Origin: Herpetosiphon geysericola
Lineage (GTDB): Bacteria > Chloroflexota > Chloroflexia > Chloroflexales > Herpetosiphonaceae
Assembly: GCF_001306135.1 (NCBI RefSeq)
Contig: NZ_LGKP01000013.1
Location: 62,001-126,000 of the forward strand
DNA length: 64,000 bases
Direction of reading: 5' to 3'
This document shows, in pieces, positions 7,891 through 16,580 of the stretch; position 1 is the stretch's first letter; every line of letters begins with the position of its first letter. The position numbers and the translations under genes are program-made. Below the pieces are notes generated by a model that did no database searches, had not been told where the DNA came from, and was given only the letters and a program-made list of their open reading frames with translations.

Positions 7891-10242
7891 CTAGGAGCCT
7901 TGTTGGTTCAGTTCTGCTAATCGTTGTTCAGATTGATCGATCCAGTGATCAAAATATCTATTCCGCAAAATTCTAACATTGGCTTTAGCCTCCTCAAGAA
8001 CGGCTGCTGCGGCTGATTTCTGCTTAGTGACCCAAAAAACATCAAATAAATACATTAAATTGAGGGTCATTGCTTGCAGATCGTTATTAGCTTTTGTATG
8101 TGCTAAAGCCTCATTTAATGCTTCAATTGCCTCATCAATTCGATTAACTGCTTGTAACGAAGCTGCATAGTTCCCTAAAGCGATTGAAAGCTTTTTATAA
8201 TCATTGGCTAAACGAAAGGCATCAATTGCTTTTTGATAAATCAGTAACGATTTCTCTGGCCGACCATCCAAACGAAAAACATTAGCCATATTGTTATAGA
8301 CTCTGCCTACATCAATATGCCTTGAGTATTTTTTGAAAACTTCTATACTTCGCCGCCAATTGTTAAATGCAATATCATTATTATGCAATGAATGAATAAT
8401 TCCTAGACGATTATATGATTCTGCAATAAATAATTCCTCGTTTAGGTAATTTTTTGTTATTTTGATCGATGTTTCTAGATATTTATCTAAAATATAAAAA
8501 TCATCCATAACAGAATTCCAATAGTACCCATGAAATATGGTAAAATAATAAAGTATTTTTGCATAAATAAGATCATATTGGTCATTATTAGCATCAATGA
8601 TCTTTTTGCACCAATCTAAACCTGCTTTGAAATAATTCTTTTTCAGCCAATAAGGGATAATTGCATACACTATTTCTGCTAAGCGGTGGTCGTAACCTGA
8701 TTGATCTAACCAGTCTAATATTTGGACAATATGCGGATAATAAAACTGAATTTGCTCAATCCAATCTTCTTTATTCGAATCAGCATAAGGATTTACTTGG
8801 AGATAATCATGCAGATAGTTAATAATTGATTGTTGAATTATTACCAAATTCTGTACGCTGTCGAGTTTTTGCTGTGCATAATCGCGAATTGTTTCCAACA
8901 TCATATAGGCAGACGCGTTGTTAAGTGTGAATCGTTTGAGTAATTGATGTTCAAGCAAGGTAGCCAGCTGTTGATCAACATACGCTTGAGTAAATTGGGG
9001 AAATAAGGCATAGCATAGCTCAGAATCCCATGGCGCTTGAAAAATACCTAGCTGATTGAAAAAAGCTTGAGTTTCTGGCTCCAGCAGTTGATAACTCCAA
9101 TCTAAGGTCGCATACAAGGTTTGATGGCGCGCTTCAGCATCATTGGTGCTATTGGTTAATAATTCAAAGCGTTTGTTTAATCCATTAATAATTTCAGTTG
9201 TGGTTAACTGATTACAATGACCAGCAGCAAATTCGAGCGCCAACGGAATACCATCAAGTTTGTGGCAAATAGCTTGAATTTGGGCAAGTGTATGCTGATC
9301 AATTTGAAAGAAGGGATTAATTGCCTGTGCGCGACTGATAAAAAGCCTTAAACTATCAAAATTATCAATATCGCTCAATGCTAATTGAATTTGCGGGTCG
9401 GCAACGCTGAGGCTTTGAATTGGCAACACATGTTCGCCATAGAGATTTAAGCGCACGCGACTGGTTACAATCATTTTCAAGCTCGATGTTTGGCGCAACA
9501 ATCGACTAAGTAACGGTGCAATGCCTAAAATGTGCTCAAGGTTATCTAAGATAAGGATACTTGGCTGTTCAGAAAAATATTCAGCCAATAATTCGATTAG
9601 GTCATCGCTTTGTGGATTATCATTCAGCCCCAGTTGACGAGCTAAAAAAGGCAATGCTGCTTCAGGGTTAAGAATATCGACAAATGAGCAAAAAAATATT
9701 TTTTGGGTGCGTTCGGCCTCTAACTCATGAGCCAATTCGATTGCCAAGCGGGTTTTGCCAATACCACCGATTCCCGTTAGGGTAATGAGTCGTACTGTGT
9801 GCTGGAGTAAATTATGGATAAAGGCAATTTCTTGCGCCCGCCCAATTAAGTGGGTTAATGGATGCGGAAGTTGGCTCCGTTTCTGGGGCCGTAGCTGCAT
9901 TGCTGGGGTTGGCTGGGCCTGTTTAAGCGGCGCTTCACTGGTTAATTGAGTGCTGAGGGTTTGCCACAGATCACGCTGATGGCGATGGAAGGTTGCGGCG
10001 TGAATATGCAAGTGCTCGCAGTATTCGCTAACACTTGCTCTTGGATAGGCTGTAATGACCGTTAAGAGATTTAATTGGCGTTCATTTAAGCGTAAACTTC
10101 GCAGATATTGATAAAAGCCATTTAAACCACCAAAATGCTGAATTGCGCTTTGCCACTGTGCATGTTGAAGCAGACGCTGCGGGTTTTGCAGCAAGGTTTG
10201 AATGTTGGTTGGTGTCCATTGCAGGCTCAGGTCGGTTTTCAT
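7891..10242 (-). CDS. STAND-type ATPase with N-terminal HTH-like region and C-terminal TPRs
   Basis: About 783 residues from ATG 10242; a TTG three codons upstream is also open. Counting from that TTG, residues 15-105 are helical and look DNA-binding (LNERQLNLLTVITAYPRASV). Then comes an NB-ARC ATPase: Walker A TGIGGIGKT (159-167), Walker B ILILDNLEH, the MIVTSR sensor segment and the DGIPLALE motif. The last third is TPR-like (YNNMANVFRLDGRPEKSLLI). The protein fits the COG3903 group of predicted ATPase regulators. The 3' part encoding the repeats is strikingly AT-rich (8401-8460 is 28 percent GC, against 50 percent at 9721-9780). A TATAAT box (10279-10284, minus) lies upstream. Target and signal unknown. 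Confidence 0.82.
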   Translation of the reverse strand: MKTDLSLQWTPTNIQTLLQNPQRLLQHAQWQSAIQHFGGLNGFYQYLRSLRLNERQLNLLTVITAYPRASVSEYCEHLHIHAATFHRHQRDLWQTLSTQLTSEAPLKQAQPTPAMQLRPQKRSQLPHPLTHLIGRAQEIAFIHNLLQHTVRLITLTGIGGIGKTRLAIELAHELEAERTQKIFFCSFVDILNPEAALPFLARQLGLNDNPQSDDLIELLAEYFSEQPSILILDNLEHILGIAPLLSRLLRQTSSLKMIVTSRVRLNLYGEHVLPIQSLSVADPQIQLALSDIDNFDSLRLFISRAQAINPFFQIDQHTLAQIQAICHKLDGIPLALEFAAGHCNQLTTTEIINGLNKRFELLTNSTNDAEARHQTLYATLDWSYQLLEPETQAFFNQLGIFQAPWDSELCYALFPQFTQAYVDQQLATLLEHQLLKRFTLNNASAYMMLETIRDYAQQKLDSVQNLVIIQQSIINYLHDYLQVNPYADSNKEDWIEQIQFYYPHIVQILDWLDQSGYDHRLAEIVYAIIPYWLKKNYFKAGLDWCKKIIDANNDQYDLIYAKILYYFTIFHGYYWNSVMDDFYILDKYLETSIKITKNYLNEELFIAESYNRLGIIHSLHNNDIAFNNWRRSIEVFKKYSRHIDVGRVYNNMANVFRLDGRPEKSLLIYQKAIDAFRLANDYKKLSIALGNYAASLQAVNRIDEAIEALNEALAHTKANNDLQAMTLNLMYLFDVFWVTKQKSAAAAVLEEAKANVRILRNRYFDHWIDQSEQRLAELNQQGS

Positions 10243-10291
10243 CAAGCACAACCCATGGCTTTCAGGCTCATATGCTGCATTATACCCCGAA

Positions 10292-10330
10292 ACAACGCTC
10301 CTGTAGTGGGCCTTGAAGCAGGAGCGTTGT
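10292..10330 (-). terminator. Hairpin after the HAF-repeat gene
   Basis: Perfect 12-bp arms (10292-10303, 10319-10330) with a 15-base loop, 22 bases past the HAF gene stop and upstream of the STAND gene. No U-run. Confidence 0.55.
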
Positions 10331-10351
10331 CAGGCAGCCTCAAGCGAAGCG

Positions 10352-11407
10352 TTATTCAGTCAATTTCCAGAGCATTGCATCGGTAAGGAAAACCCAACCA
10401 TCGTCATACTCCTGATAGCCAACAATTTGATTTGATTCATTAATCGCAACTGCCCCTGTGTCGTAATCAGCCCAAGCATCTTCACCTGGCCACAGATACA
10501 GAACTGTGCCATTGTGCCAAACGGTGGCCTTCCTAGCTTCTGAAGAATACGTAGAACCCACGATAATCCCTGCATCGTTAATATCGTTCGCATAGGTATA
10601 GGTGTTAGGGCTGATGCTTAAGTCGGTTGTTACGCCATCTTCCCACAAAAAGGCCCGTGGAATTCCATCGGTCAAAACCATTGTGCCAACGATTTGCTCA
10701 TGATTATTAATCCCATAGCCATAACTATTAGGTGCTGCCACATTGAGGTCGATAATGTGGCCATTTTTCCAGATCACGGCGCGACTTTGGCCATTGGCGT
10801 TGCTGCTAGTGCCAACGATCACCTTGTGATCGTTTATTTCGTTGGCAGCACTGCTTGGGCCGCCGAGTGTGCCCAGATCAGTCATGGTGCCGCGATACCA
10901 CATAAAGGCATGGCTTTCACCATTCGCCGTATCACTCGTGCCGATGATCCGTTCGCCATTACTAATATCGCTGGCGCTGCTATTCGTTCCACCAAGCGTA
11001 CCAAGCCCAAGCATGTCGTCGCCATTCCAAAAAAAGGCTTGATACTGTGAGGAGGTACCACTTTTTCCAACGACATAGCCAGTATCATTAATGCCATACC
11101 CATAGCTTCGATCGTTTTCACTCGTATTAACTGGCCAAATTTCGGTCTTGGTGCCGCGCCGCCACATAAAAGCATGATAATCTGATGATTCGTTCTCAGC
11201 GTAGCCACTAACCCGCCCAAAATCATTAATATCGGAGGCAAAGCCATCGTGGCCGCCAAGGGTTCCAATGTTGGTCGTGGTGTAGCCGGGGTCGGTTGGA
11301 GTTGGCGTGGGAGTTTGGGCGTGAACAGCGGGCGCTTGCAGTTGGCCAAGGCCGACGAGGCTAGCAACGAGCAGACCACCAGCGATGATTTTTCTTGCTA
11401 CAGGCAT
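10352..11407 (-). CDS. Secreted HAF-repeat protein
   Basis: 351 residues from the ATG at 11407, which has AAGGAGC 6 bases upstream; a longer reading to 11458 lacks a ribosome site. A signal peptide (MPVARKIIAGGLLVASLVG, cleavage near AVHA-Q) is followed by a short TPTPT linker. The mature part is a tandem array of 40-50 residue units, each with G-T-L-G-G, an INDxGxVVG or DISNGERIIG turn, and HAF-W. These are HAF repeats, the probable extracellular beta-propeller-like repeat family that takes its name from the His-Ala-Phe triplet. No catalytic residues were recognised. Likely exported; function unknown. Confidence 0.85.
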   Translation of the reverse strand: MPVARKIIAGGLLVASLVGLGQLQAPAVHAQTPTPTPTDPGYTTTNIGTLGGHDGFASDINDFGRVSGYAENESSDYHAFMWRRGTKTEIWPVNTSENDRSYGYGINDTGYVVGKSGTSSQYQAFFWNGDDMLGLGTLGGTNSSASDISNGERIIGTSDTANGESHAFMWYRGTMTDLGTLGGPSSAANEINDHKVIVGTSSNANGQSRAVIWKNGHIIDLNVAAPNSYGYGINNHEQIVGTMVLTDGIPRAFLWEDGVTTDLSISPNTYTYANDINDAGIIVGSTYSSEARKATVWHNGTVLYLWPGEDAWADYDTGAVAINESNQIVGYQEYDDGWVFLTDAMLWKLTE

Positions 11408-11663
11408 TGATCGCTCCTTCAAAAACTCTGTATGGAATGGAGGCAATGCTGAAGGCAAGAGTTTATTTGATTCATATGGTTTGGCTGTTAGGCCTAGTAT
11501 ACCCCATGAACGAGCACTCGGCTAGCCCAAAGAGTATTGTTTATCTTCATCCCTCATCCTTCATCCTTCATACAACTTCTCACCCACAATTAAGCTGATT
11601 CGGCTACAATAGCCAGCGAATTCGATGCTACACGACGCTCTTGCCGTGTAAAAAGGAGTTTGT

Positions 11664-12650
11664 ATGCGTATTTTGGTCTCGGGTGGCGCTGGCTATATTG
11701 GCAGCGTAACCAGTGCCGCATTGCTTGATGCTGGCTACGATGTTGTGATCTTTGATAATTTGCGCCAAGGCCATCGCCAAGCGGTTCCTGCTGCTGCGAC
11801 CTTTGTTTTTGGCGATCTTAATAATATTGCCGAAATTCGGGCTGCCTTTGAAACCTATGGCCCTTTCGATGGCATCTTAAACTTTGCTTCGCATACCTTG
11901 GTCGGCGAGTCGATGCAGCACCCTGAATATTATCTGCGCGATAGCGTTGTGGCTGGGATTAACTTGTTGACGGTGGCCGCGGAGCATGGCGTAAAAGCGT
12001 TTATTCTTTCTTCGACCGCCAATTTATTCGATGACCCTGCCAAAATGCCAATCGACGAAAACGAGCGCATCGTGCCTGGCTCGCCGTATGGTGAGATGAA
12101 AGCTTGGATGGAACGGGCGCTCTATTGGTATGAACGCGTCCATGGCATTCGCTATGGCGCCTTGCGCTACTTCAACGCCTGTGGCTGTACGCCCACAATT
12201 GGCGAGCACCACGACCCAGAAACTCACCTCATTCCTTTGATTTTGCAAGTTGCTTTGGGCCAACGCGAATCAATCGCAATCTTCGGCGACGATTATCCAA
12301 CGCCCGATGGCTCGTGTGTACGCGACTATGTGCATGTAAGTGATTTGGCTTCGGCGCATATTCTGACCCTGCAAGCCTTGCTCAATGGTGGTGCTAGCCG
12401 CCGCTACAATTTGGGCAACGGCGGTGGCTTCAGCGTCAAAGAAGTGATCCAAGCGGTGCGCAACGTCACTGGGCACGAAATTCCCGCCGTTGTTGCCCCG
12501 CGCCGCGCTGGCGACCCAGCAACCTTGGTTGCCTCATCAGAAACGATTCGCCGTGAGTTGGGCTGGGAACCACGCTATACCACCATCGAGAGCATTATCG
12601 AAAGTGCTTGGGCGTGGCATCAACACCATCCTGATGGGTATAGCGAATAA
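11664..12650 (+). CDS. galE: UDP-glucose 4-epimerase
   Basis: 328 residues, an extended short-chain dehydrogenase. The NAD loop GGAGYIGS sits at the N-terminus ([20 protein letters not shown]), the catalytic Tyr-Lys pair is in [14 protein letters not shown], and the substrate region RYFNACGC plus the late [11 protein letters not shown] block are diagnostic of GalE. It interconverts UDP-glucose and UDP-galactose for polysaccharide synthesis. ATG preceded by AAGGAG. A small hairpin (TACACG/CGTGTA, 11629-11650) sits directly upstream of the Shine-Dalgarno. The thioesterase gene follows 19 bases later and probably shares the mRNA. The 256-base spacer upstream holds only a possible TACAAT box at 11605. 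Confidence 0.93.
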   Translation: MRILVSGGAGYIGSVTSAALLDAGYDVVIFDNLRQGHRQAVPAAATFVFGDLNNIAEIRAAFETYGPFDGILNFASHTLVGESMQHPEYYLRDSVVAGINLLTVAAEHGVKAFILSSTANLFDDPAKMPIDENERIVPGSPYGEMKAWMERALYWYERVHGIRYGALRYFNACGCTPTIGEHHDPETHLIPLILQVALGQRESIAIFGDDYPTPDGSCVRDYVHVSDLASAHILTLQALLNGGASRRYNLGNGGGFSVKEVIQAVRNVTGHEIPAVVAPRRAGDPATLVASSETIRRELGWEPRYTTIESIIESAWAWHQHHPDGYSE

Positions 12651-12669
12651 TTTTCAAGGAGCAGCACTG

Positions 12670-13146
12670 ATGGTTTCAACGACGCAACCAGCCTTCCAAG
12701 ATCAATTGCAGGGCAATCATTGTTGGGGCTGTGGCAAGGATAATCCGCATGGTTTGCAGATCAAAAGCTATTGGGATGGGGCTGACGCTATTTGCCATTG
12801 GCAACCACAAGCTTGGCATTGCGCCTCGCCAACCCATGTGCTCAATGGCGGGATTATCGGTGCCTTGATCGATTGCCATTCAATTATCAGTGCCATGGCC
12901 TTGGCTGCTCAACAGGCAGGGGTTGCACTCAGCAGCCCTTCGCCAATTTGGTATGTCACTGGCAAACTCGAAATTGCCTATCATAAACCAACCCCGCTTG
13001 GCCCAAGCGTTGCCTTACGCGCCCGCTTCGCTGTGCAAAGCGAACGTAAAACCTTGGTAACTTGCACGTTAAGCGCAGACGATCAGCTGTGTGCAACTGG
13101 CACGGTGTTGGCCGTGCGCGTGCCCAGCGAATGGATGCAGTCCTAG
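12670..13146 (+). CDS. PaaI-like hotdog-fold thioesterase
   Basis: 158 residues. The start at 12670 is chosen because AAGGAG ends 8 bases upstream; the longer open frame runs back into galE. The N-terminal CWGCGKDNPHGLQ motif is typical of PaaI-type hotdog proteins, followed by LNGGIIGALIDCHS, the hotdog helix with the conserved asparagine-glycine and acidic residue region. Family members hydrolyse acyl-CoA thioesters; the acyl chain is unknown. Co-transcribed with galE, though no functional link is evident. It ends before a 10-bp hairpin. Confidence 0.85.
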   Translation: MVSTTQPAFQDQLQGNHCWGCGKDNPHGLQIKSYWDGADAICHWQPQAWHCASPTHVLNGGIIGALIDCHSIISAMALAAQQAGVALSSPSPIWYVTGKLEIAYHKPTPLGPSVALRARFAVQSERKTLVTCTLSADDQLCATGTVLAVRVPSEWMQS

Positions 13147-13174
13147 GCACTGCTGCGCTTGCTCCCCATTCCTC

Positions 13175-13207
13175 AAGCCCCTCGTTTATGCAATAGGCGA
13201 GGGGCTT
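13175..13207 (+). terminator. Terminator hairpin after the galE-thioesterase operon
   Basis: Arms AAGCCCCTCG (13175-13184) and CGAGGGGCTT (13198-13207), 13-base loop. Only a weak U-tract follows. Confidence 0.65.
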
Positions 13208-13288
13208 TGAGCACGTAACCTTCTTGGTTGCTATTGCGTAGAGCTTGCCAAGCAATTCGATTGACGATCAAACATAAAGGGGTTGTGT

Positions 13289-14245
13289 ATGGACGAGGAA
13301 TGGGATAGTAACAGCGGACGGCGACCATCAATGAGTGAATTTATTGATCGGGCGCAACGCAATTTCGCCGTTAACATGCAAGCCTTAGAACCAGATCCCA
13401 ACGCCGATCCCCTTACTCAACTTGATCAACAATGGATTCAAGAGAGCGTCAAATATACAGGGATGCAGGTATCGCGCGATGGTTCTGGCAGGCCAATCAG
13501 TCAAGAGCGCAATCTAAAAATTGTCATTGGGGTGTTCGTAGTTATGACCGTTTTTATGCTAGGCGTGTTTTTTATCAGCGTAACAACGGTTAATCCTGGT
13601 ATGTTTTGTTTTGGTCTCGTATTATTGCTGTTTGTGGCGATTTCAGGCTGGGGGGTGCGCCAGCAGTTGCGCTTTGCCCAAGCCAAGAAGGCCTATTTAG
13701 CCCAACGGGCCGAATTGATTGAGCGCTTACGCCTTAAACCAGAAGCAACGCCGCCAGCACCAGTAGTTGAAAAATTGTTTAGCGATCAATCCTATCGCAT
13801 GTCGCCAGCCGCTCAAATTCGCCAGTTACAAGATTATTATCGCGGCTTGGACGATCTAGCCCACTATCAACAGTCGGTCAACGCTATCATTGCGCGGGCG
13901 CCAGAACAACAACAGCGCTATCTCAGGGCACTGGCAGAAATCGAAGCCGAATGGGTTCAGCAACGGCTTAAGTTTACTCGGCTTCGAATTGGCCGCAAGC
14001 GTTATCAGGCTAGAAAACCGTTGAATATTGGGGCAATGGTGTTGATCTATAGCCTCTTTGGCCTCTTTGGAATTATCCAATATGCGCCTCGTGGGCATTG
14101 GGGTGGGTTGCTGATCTGGCTTGGCATGCTTAGTTTGATTGGTTTTATCACGATCTATGGCGAGCAACAGACCCAAGGCTATCGAAAACTAGAAGCAGAA
14201 TTTACTGAACGCCGCAAGCAACTCCATAGCCGTTTTCGTGATTAA
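13289..14245 (+). CDS. Tandem paralogue 1: internally duplicated four-helix membrane protein
   Basis: 318 residues. ATG at 13289 is preferred over an in-frame start two codons earlier because AGGGG lies 9 bases upstream. Not a recognised family. The chain is two copies of one plan: a soluble helix with L-D-Q-Q-W-x-Q-E-x-V-K-Y (residues about 47-60) or E-W-V-Q-Q-R-L-K-F (second half), a pair of membrane helices, then an Arg/Ala-rich A-x-x-x-Y-L-x-Q-R helix. The N-terminal EPDPNADPLTQLDQQW is shared with the next two genes. No signal peptide, no catalytic motif. First of three tandem paralogues; a terminator-like hairpin follows, so paralogue 2 may have its own promoter. Confidence 0.8.
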   Translation: MDEEWDSNSGRRPSMSEFIDRAQRNFAVNMQALEPDPNADPLTQLDQQWIQESVKYTGMQVSRDGSGRPISQERNLKIVIGVFVVMTVFMLGVFFISVTTVNPGMFCFGLVLLLFVAISGWGVRQQLRFAQAKKAYLAQRAELIERLRLKPEATPPAPVVEKLFSDQSYRMSPAAQIRQLQDYYRGLDDLAHYQQSVNAIIARAPEQQQRYLRALAEIEAEWVQQRLKFTRLRIGRKRYQARKPLNIGAMVLIYSLFGLFGIIQYAPRGHWGGLLIWLGMLSLIGFITIYGEQQTQGYRKLEAEFTERRKQLHSRFRD

Positions 14246-14286
14246 GCTCCGCGATTAAATGGACATCAATTAATATCTCTGTCGTA

Positions 14287-14325
14287 ACCTTCCTGTTAGC
14301 GTCGCGTATACTCTAACAGGAAGGT
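14287..14325 (+). terminator. Hairpin between paralogues 1 and 2
   Basis: Perfect 13-bp arms (14287-14299, 14313-14325), 13-base loop, followed by CTTTC. It would terminate paralogue 1 or reduce transcription into paralogue 2. Confidence 0.65.
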
Positions 14326-14382
14326 CTTTCGTAGTTAAATAGCTAAAAAATAAAATGTATTTGAACGTTAAGGAGCAAAAAA

Positions 14383-15309
14383 ATGGCAAAATTAACTAAT
14401 CTTCAGGCAATCCTTGCAGAAGCCTACAAAACCCAACTCGAAATTGAAAAATCTTTAGAACCCGATCCCAATGCAGATCCAGTTACCCAACTGGACCAAG
14501 CATGGCGCAAAGAACAAGTCAAGTACCTCGGAATTGAGAATGTTTTCTATTCAAAACCACGTGGCAACCCGATTGTGGTCATTCTTATGGCTGGATTGAT
14601 CTTTATCACCGGTTTAGCCTTGTGGAATAAGGCAGTCGAAGCCTCATCAATAACAATGTATATTGGATCTGTTTTATTTATTGGAACTAGCCTAATAAGT
14701 TTGTTTTCGCTACGCAATCTGATCAGATTTAAGCTTGGCGAGAAGCGCTATTTGCAAAAACGTACTGATTTAATCGAAAAATTTGGCTATCCTGCGCAAG
14801 CAGTTGCATTGCCAATCGCAGCCCAACGATTAAGCTATTCATGGCCCAAAAAGAGCCGCTCGGAAGCTGAAAGTCGCTTTCATGAACTGCAAGCAGAGCA
14901 TTATGAGTCCGCAAAGCGCGATCAGGCCTATCGTGATCAAATTCAGCGTTTCATTGCACATGCGCCTGAGGCCGATCAGCGCTATCTCAATGAACTAGCC
15001 CAATTGGAATTAAGTTGGGTTCAAGAACGCTTTAGCTATCTGAACTATAATCATAAGGCGGGCTATTATCAATCGCCGACCTCGTTGGGCCCTTGGATTG
15101 TATTGGGGCTTGGATTGGGAATCATTGGGTTTGGAATTATGCTTGCAGCAGAGGGCAAACCATTGATTAATATTGTACTTTGTTGTCTTTTTGGGTTAAT
15201 GATGGTCGGTGGTTTTACTTCAGTGCGGAAGCAATCGCTTTCATTTGATGCAGCAGAGCAACGCTATTTTGCCCAACGCCAACAGCTGAGCCACGATTAT
15301 GGCCGCTAA
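14383..15309 (+). CDS. Tandem paralogue 2: internally duplicated four-helix membrane protein
   Basis: 308 residues with AAGGAG 7 bases before the ATG. It has the same plan as its neighbours: EPDPNADPVTQLDQAW then KEQVKYLG, two membrane helices (about residues 62-110), GEKRYLQKRTDLIEKFG, a linker, then the second copy LNELAQLELSWVQERFSYL, two membrane helices (about 230-275) and AAEQRYFAQRQQLSHDYG. The short arginine/glutamine-rich helices probably lie in the cytoplasm and could form coiled coils. Function unknown. Paralogue 3 starts 34 bases after its stop, so the two are likely co-transcribed. Confidence 0.8.
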   Translation: MAKLTNLQAILAEAYKTQLEIEKSLEPDPNADPVTQLDQAWRKEQVKYLGIENVFYSKPRGNPIVVILMAGLIFITGLALWNKAVEASSITMYIGSVLFIGTSLISLFSLRNLIRFKLGEKRYLQKRTDLIEKFGYPAQAVALPIAAQRLSYSWPKKSRSEAESRFHELQAEHYESAKRDQAYRDQIQRFIAHAPEADQRYLNELAQLELSWVQERFSYLNYNHKAGYYQSPTSLGPWIVLGLGLGIIGFGIMLAAEGKPLINIVLCCLFGLMMVGGFTSVRKQSLSFDAAEQRYFAQRQQLSHDYGR

Positions 15310-15343
15310 CGCGATTAGCTGATTATTTGAAATGAGGCAACCA

Positions 15344-16294
15344 ATGCTCGAACTAACCACGATTGACCCATTGACCGACCAGGCTGTTCGTTTCGAACCC
15401 AATTCAGAAGCGCTTGATCCCTTAGATGCACTTGATCAGCAGTGGGAGCAAGAACGGATTACATATGTTGGTGAACATAACGCTGATCCGCGGATTAAGC
15501 TTGCTAGCATCCCAATGCTTGGGGCGTTGCTCTGGATGTTGCTGATGTTTGGGGCAATGGCAGTGCGCGAGGCGATTAACCAAGTTGATCTTCGCTTTTT
15601 GCTGGTAAGCCTTGTATTGGTTGGCTTGGGTGTTGTGCTGAGTTTTGGATTGCGGGCGGGTATTCGTCTGCGCTTGGCTGAGCACCGCTATCTTAAACAG
15701 CGAGCAGCCTTAGCCAAAGCGCTGAATCGACCAAGCAAACCACAGCAATTAACGCCCAAACAACGCATCTCTGCTCCAACAAACCCCTATGCCAGCCAAT
15801 GGACTGCTGCCGAACAACAAATCTATGCGCTGCAAGAATTGCACTATGCTGAGCTAAAACGCGATAAACACTATCACGCAAGCATCCAACGGATCATTGT
15901 TGATGCCCCCAAAACTGAGCAGGCCTACCTGACTGAATTGGTGCAATTAGAGCAACGTTGGCTCAATGAGCGATTGCGCTATCATACTATCAAACCTTAT
16001 TATAGCGCGCATCCGGAGCGCCCCGATGAAGATGGAGCGTATCCAATTCGGCTTGAGTTGAATAGTTTGCTTGCCTTCGGCGCTGGGCTTGGGCTAGCGG
16101 GCTTGGGGATTTGGCTTGCTTGGAAGGATTCAAGTGCCCTGTTAAACGGAATGTCATTCATTGCGATGGGAGTTGTTTTTATCACAGTGGCATGGGAGCT
16201 GTGGCGCACAAAGCCAAATCTCCAGCAAGCAGAACAGCGTTATCTACAACAACAATATGCCTTGGCCCAAAAGTATCGTCGCTTTAATCCATAA
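15344..16294 (+). CDS. Tandem paralogue 3: internally duplicated four-helix membrane protein
   Basis: 316 residues from ATG 15344, which has GAGG upstream; an ATG four codons earlier has none. This copy is more diverged at the N-terminus (SEALDPLDALDQQWEQERI) but keeps both halves: RLAEHRYLKQRAALAKAL after the first helix pair, and LTELVQLEQRWLNERLRYH, the second helix pair and AEQRYLQQQYALAQKY at the end. The stop codon is inside the arm of a 19-bp bidirectional terminator. Not recognised as a named family; the duplication and triplication are read directly from the translations. Confidence 0.8.
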   Translation: MLELTTIDPLTDQAVRFEPNSEALDPLDALDQQWEQERITYVGEHNADPRIKLASIPMLGALLWMLLMFGAMAVREAINQVDLRFLLVSLVLVGLGVVLSFGLRAGIRLRLAEHRYLKQRAALAKALNRPSKPQQLTPKQRISAPTNPYASQWTAAEQQIYALQELHYAELKRDKHYHASIQRIIVDAPKTEQAYLTELVQLEQRWLNERLRYHTIKPYYSAHPERPDEDGAYPIRLELNSLLAFGAGLGLAGLGIWLAWKDSSALLNGMSFIAMGVVFITVAWELWRTKPNLQQAEQRYLQQQYALAQKYRRFNP

Positions 16295-16347
16295 GCAAGC
16301 GATCTGATGTACGGGGTTTATGCCCTACACATCAGATCGCTTGCTTA
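16292..16347. terminator. 19-bp bidirectional terminator
   Basis: Arms 16292-16310 and 16329-16347 match perfectly; the 18-base loop contains a further GTA/TAC and GGG/CCC pairing. GTTTAGCGTTTTT follows on the plus strand. It serves paralogue 3 (+) and the convergent small gene (-). Confidence 0.85.
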
Positions 16348-16349
16348 GT

Positions 16350-16517
16350 TTAGCGTTTTTGTTCGCCCTCGGCGGCCTGACGGCGGAGCAATTCGAGGAC
16401 TTTGGTTTGCGGCAGGCCGGTTTGGGCCGCCAAGCGAGCGATCTCCAGTGAAAGCTCACGCGGATTTAGGGCCAAGATCCGTTTGGCTTCGGTGGCTTGG
16501 GTCTTTTTATCAATCAT
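16350..16517 (-). CDS. Small conserved-looking hypothetical protein (55 residues)
   Basis: 55 residues from the ATG at 16517, which has AGGAG 7 bases upstream; a longer frame exists but lacks a ribosome site. The chain is charged and helical: AKRILALNPRELSLEIARLA then AQTGLPQTKVLELLRRQ. The second part resembles a short helix-turn-helix, but too little is present to call DNA binding. It follows the methyltransferase gene by 63 bases on the same strand and may be in its operon. Function unknown. Confidence 0.65.
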   Translation of the reverse strand: MIDKKTQATEAKRILALNPRELSLEIARLAAQTGLPQTKVLELLRRQAAEGEQKR

Positions 16518-16580
16518 CGCGGAACTCCTATGTTGGCTCAAAACTGAGCTACCCTCATTGTAGCGCAAATAGATTAAGCT

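Noticed and set aside
11540-11570. Short CATCCTT-type direct repeats as a CRISPR or regulatory array
   Set aside because: Units are only about 10 bases, contiguous and imperfect, with no spacers.
12490-12669. N-terminal extension of the thioesterase overlapping galE
   Set aside because: It lies inside galE in another frame; the ATG at 12670 has AAGGAG at the right distance and starts the hotdog family sequence.
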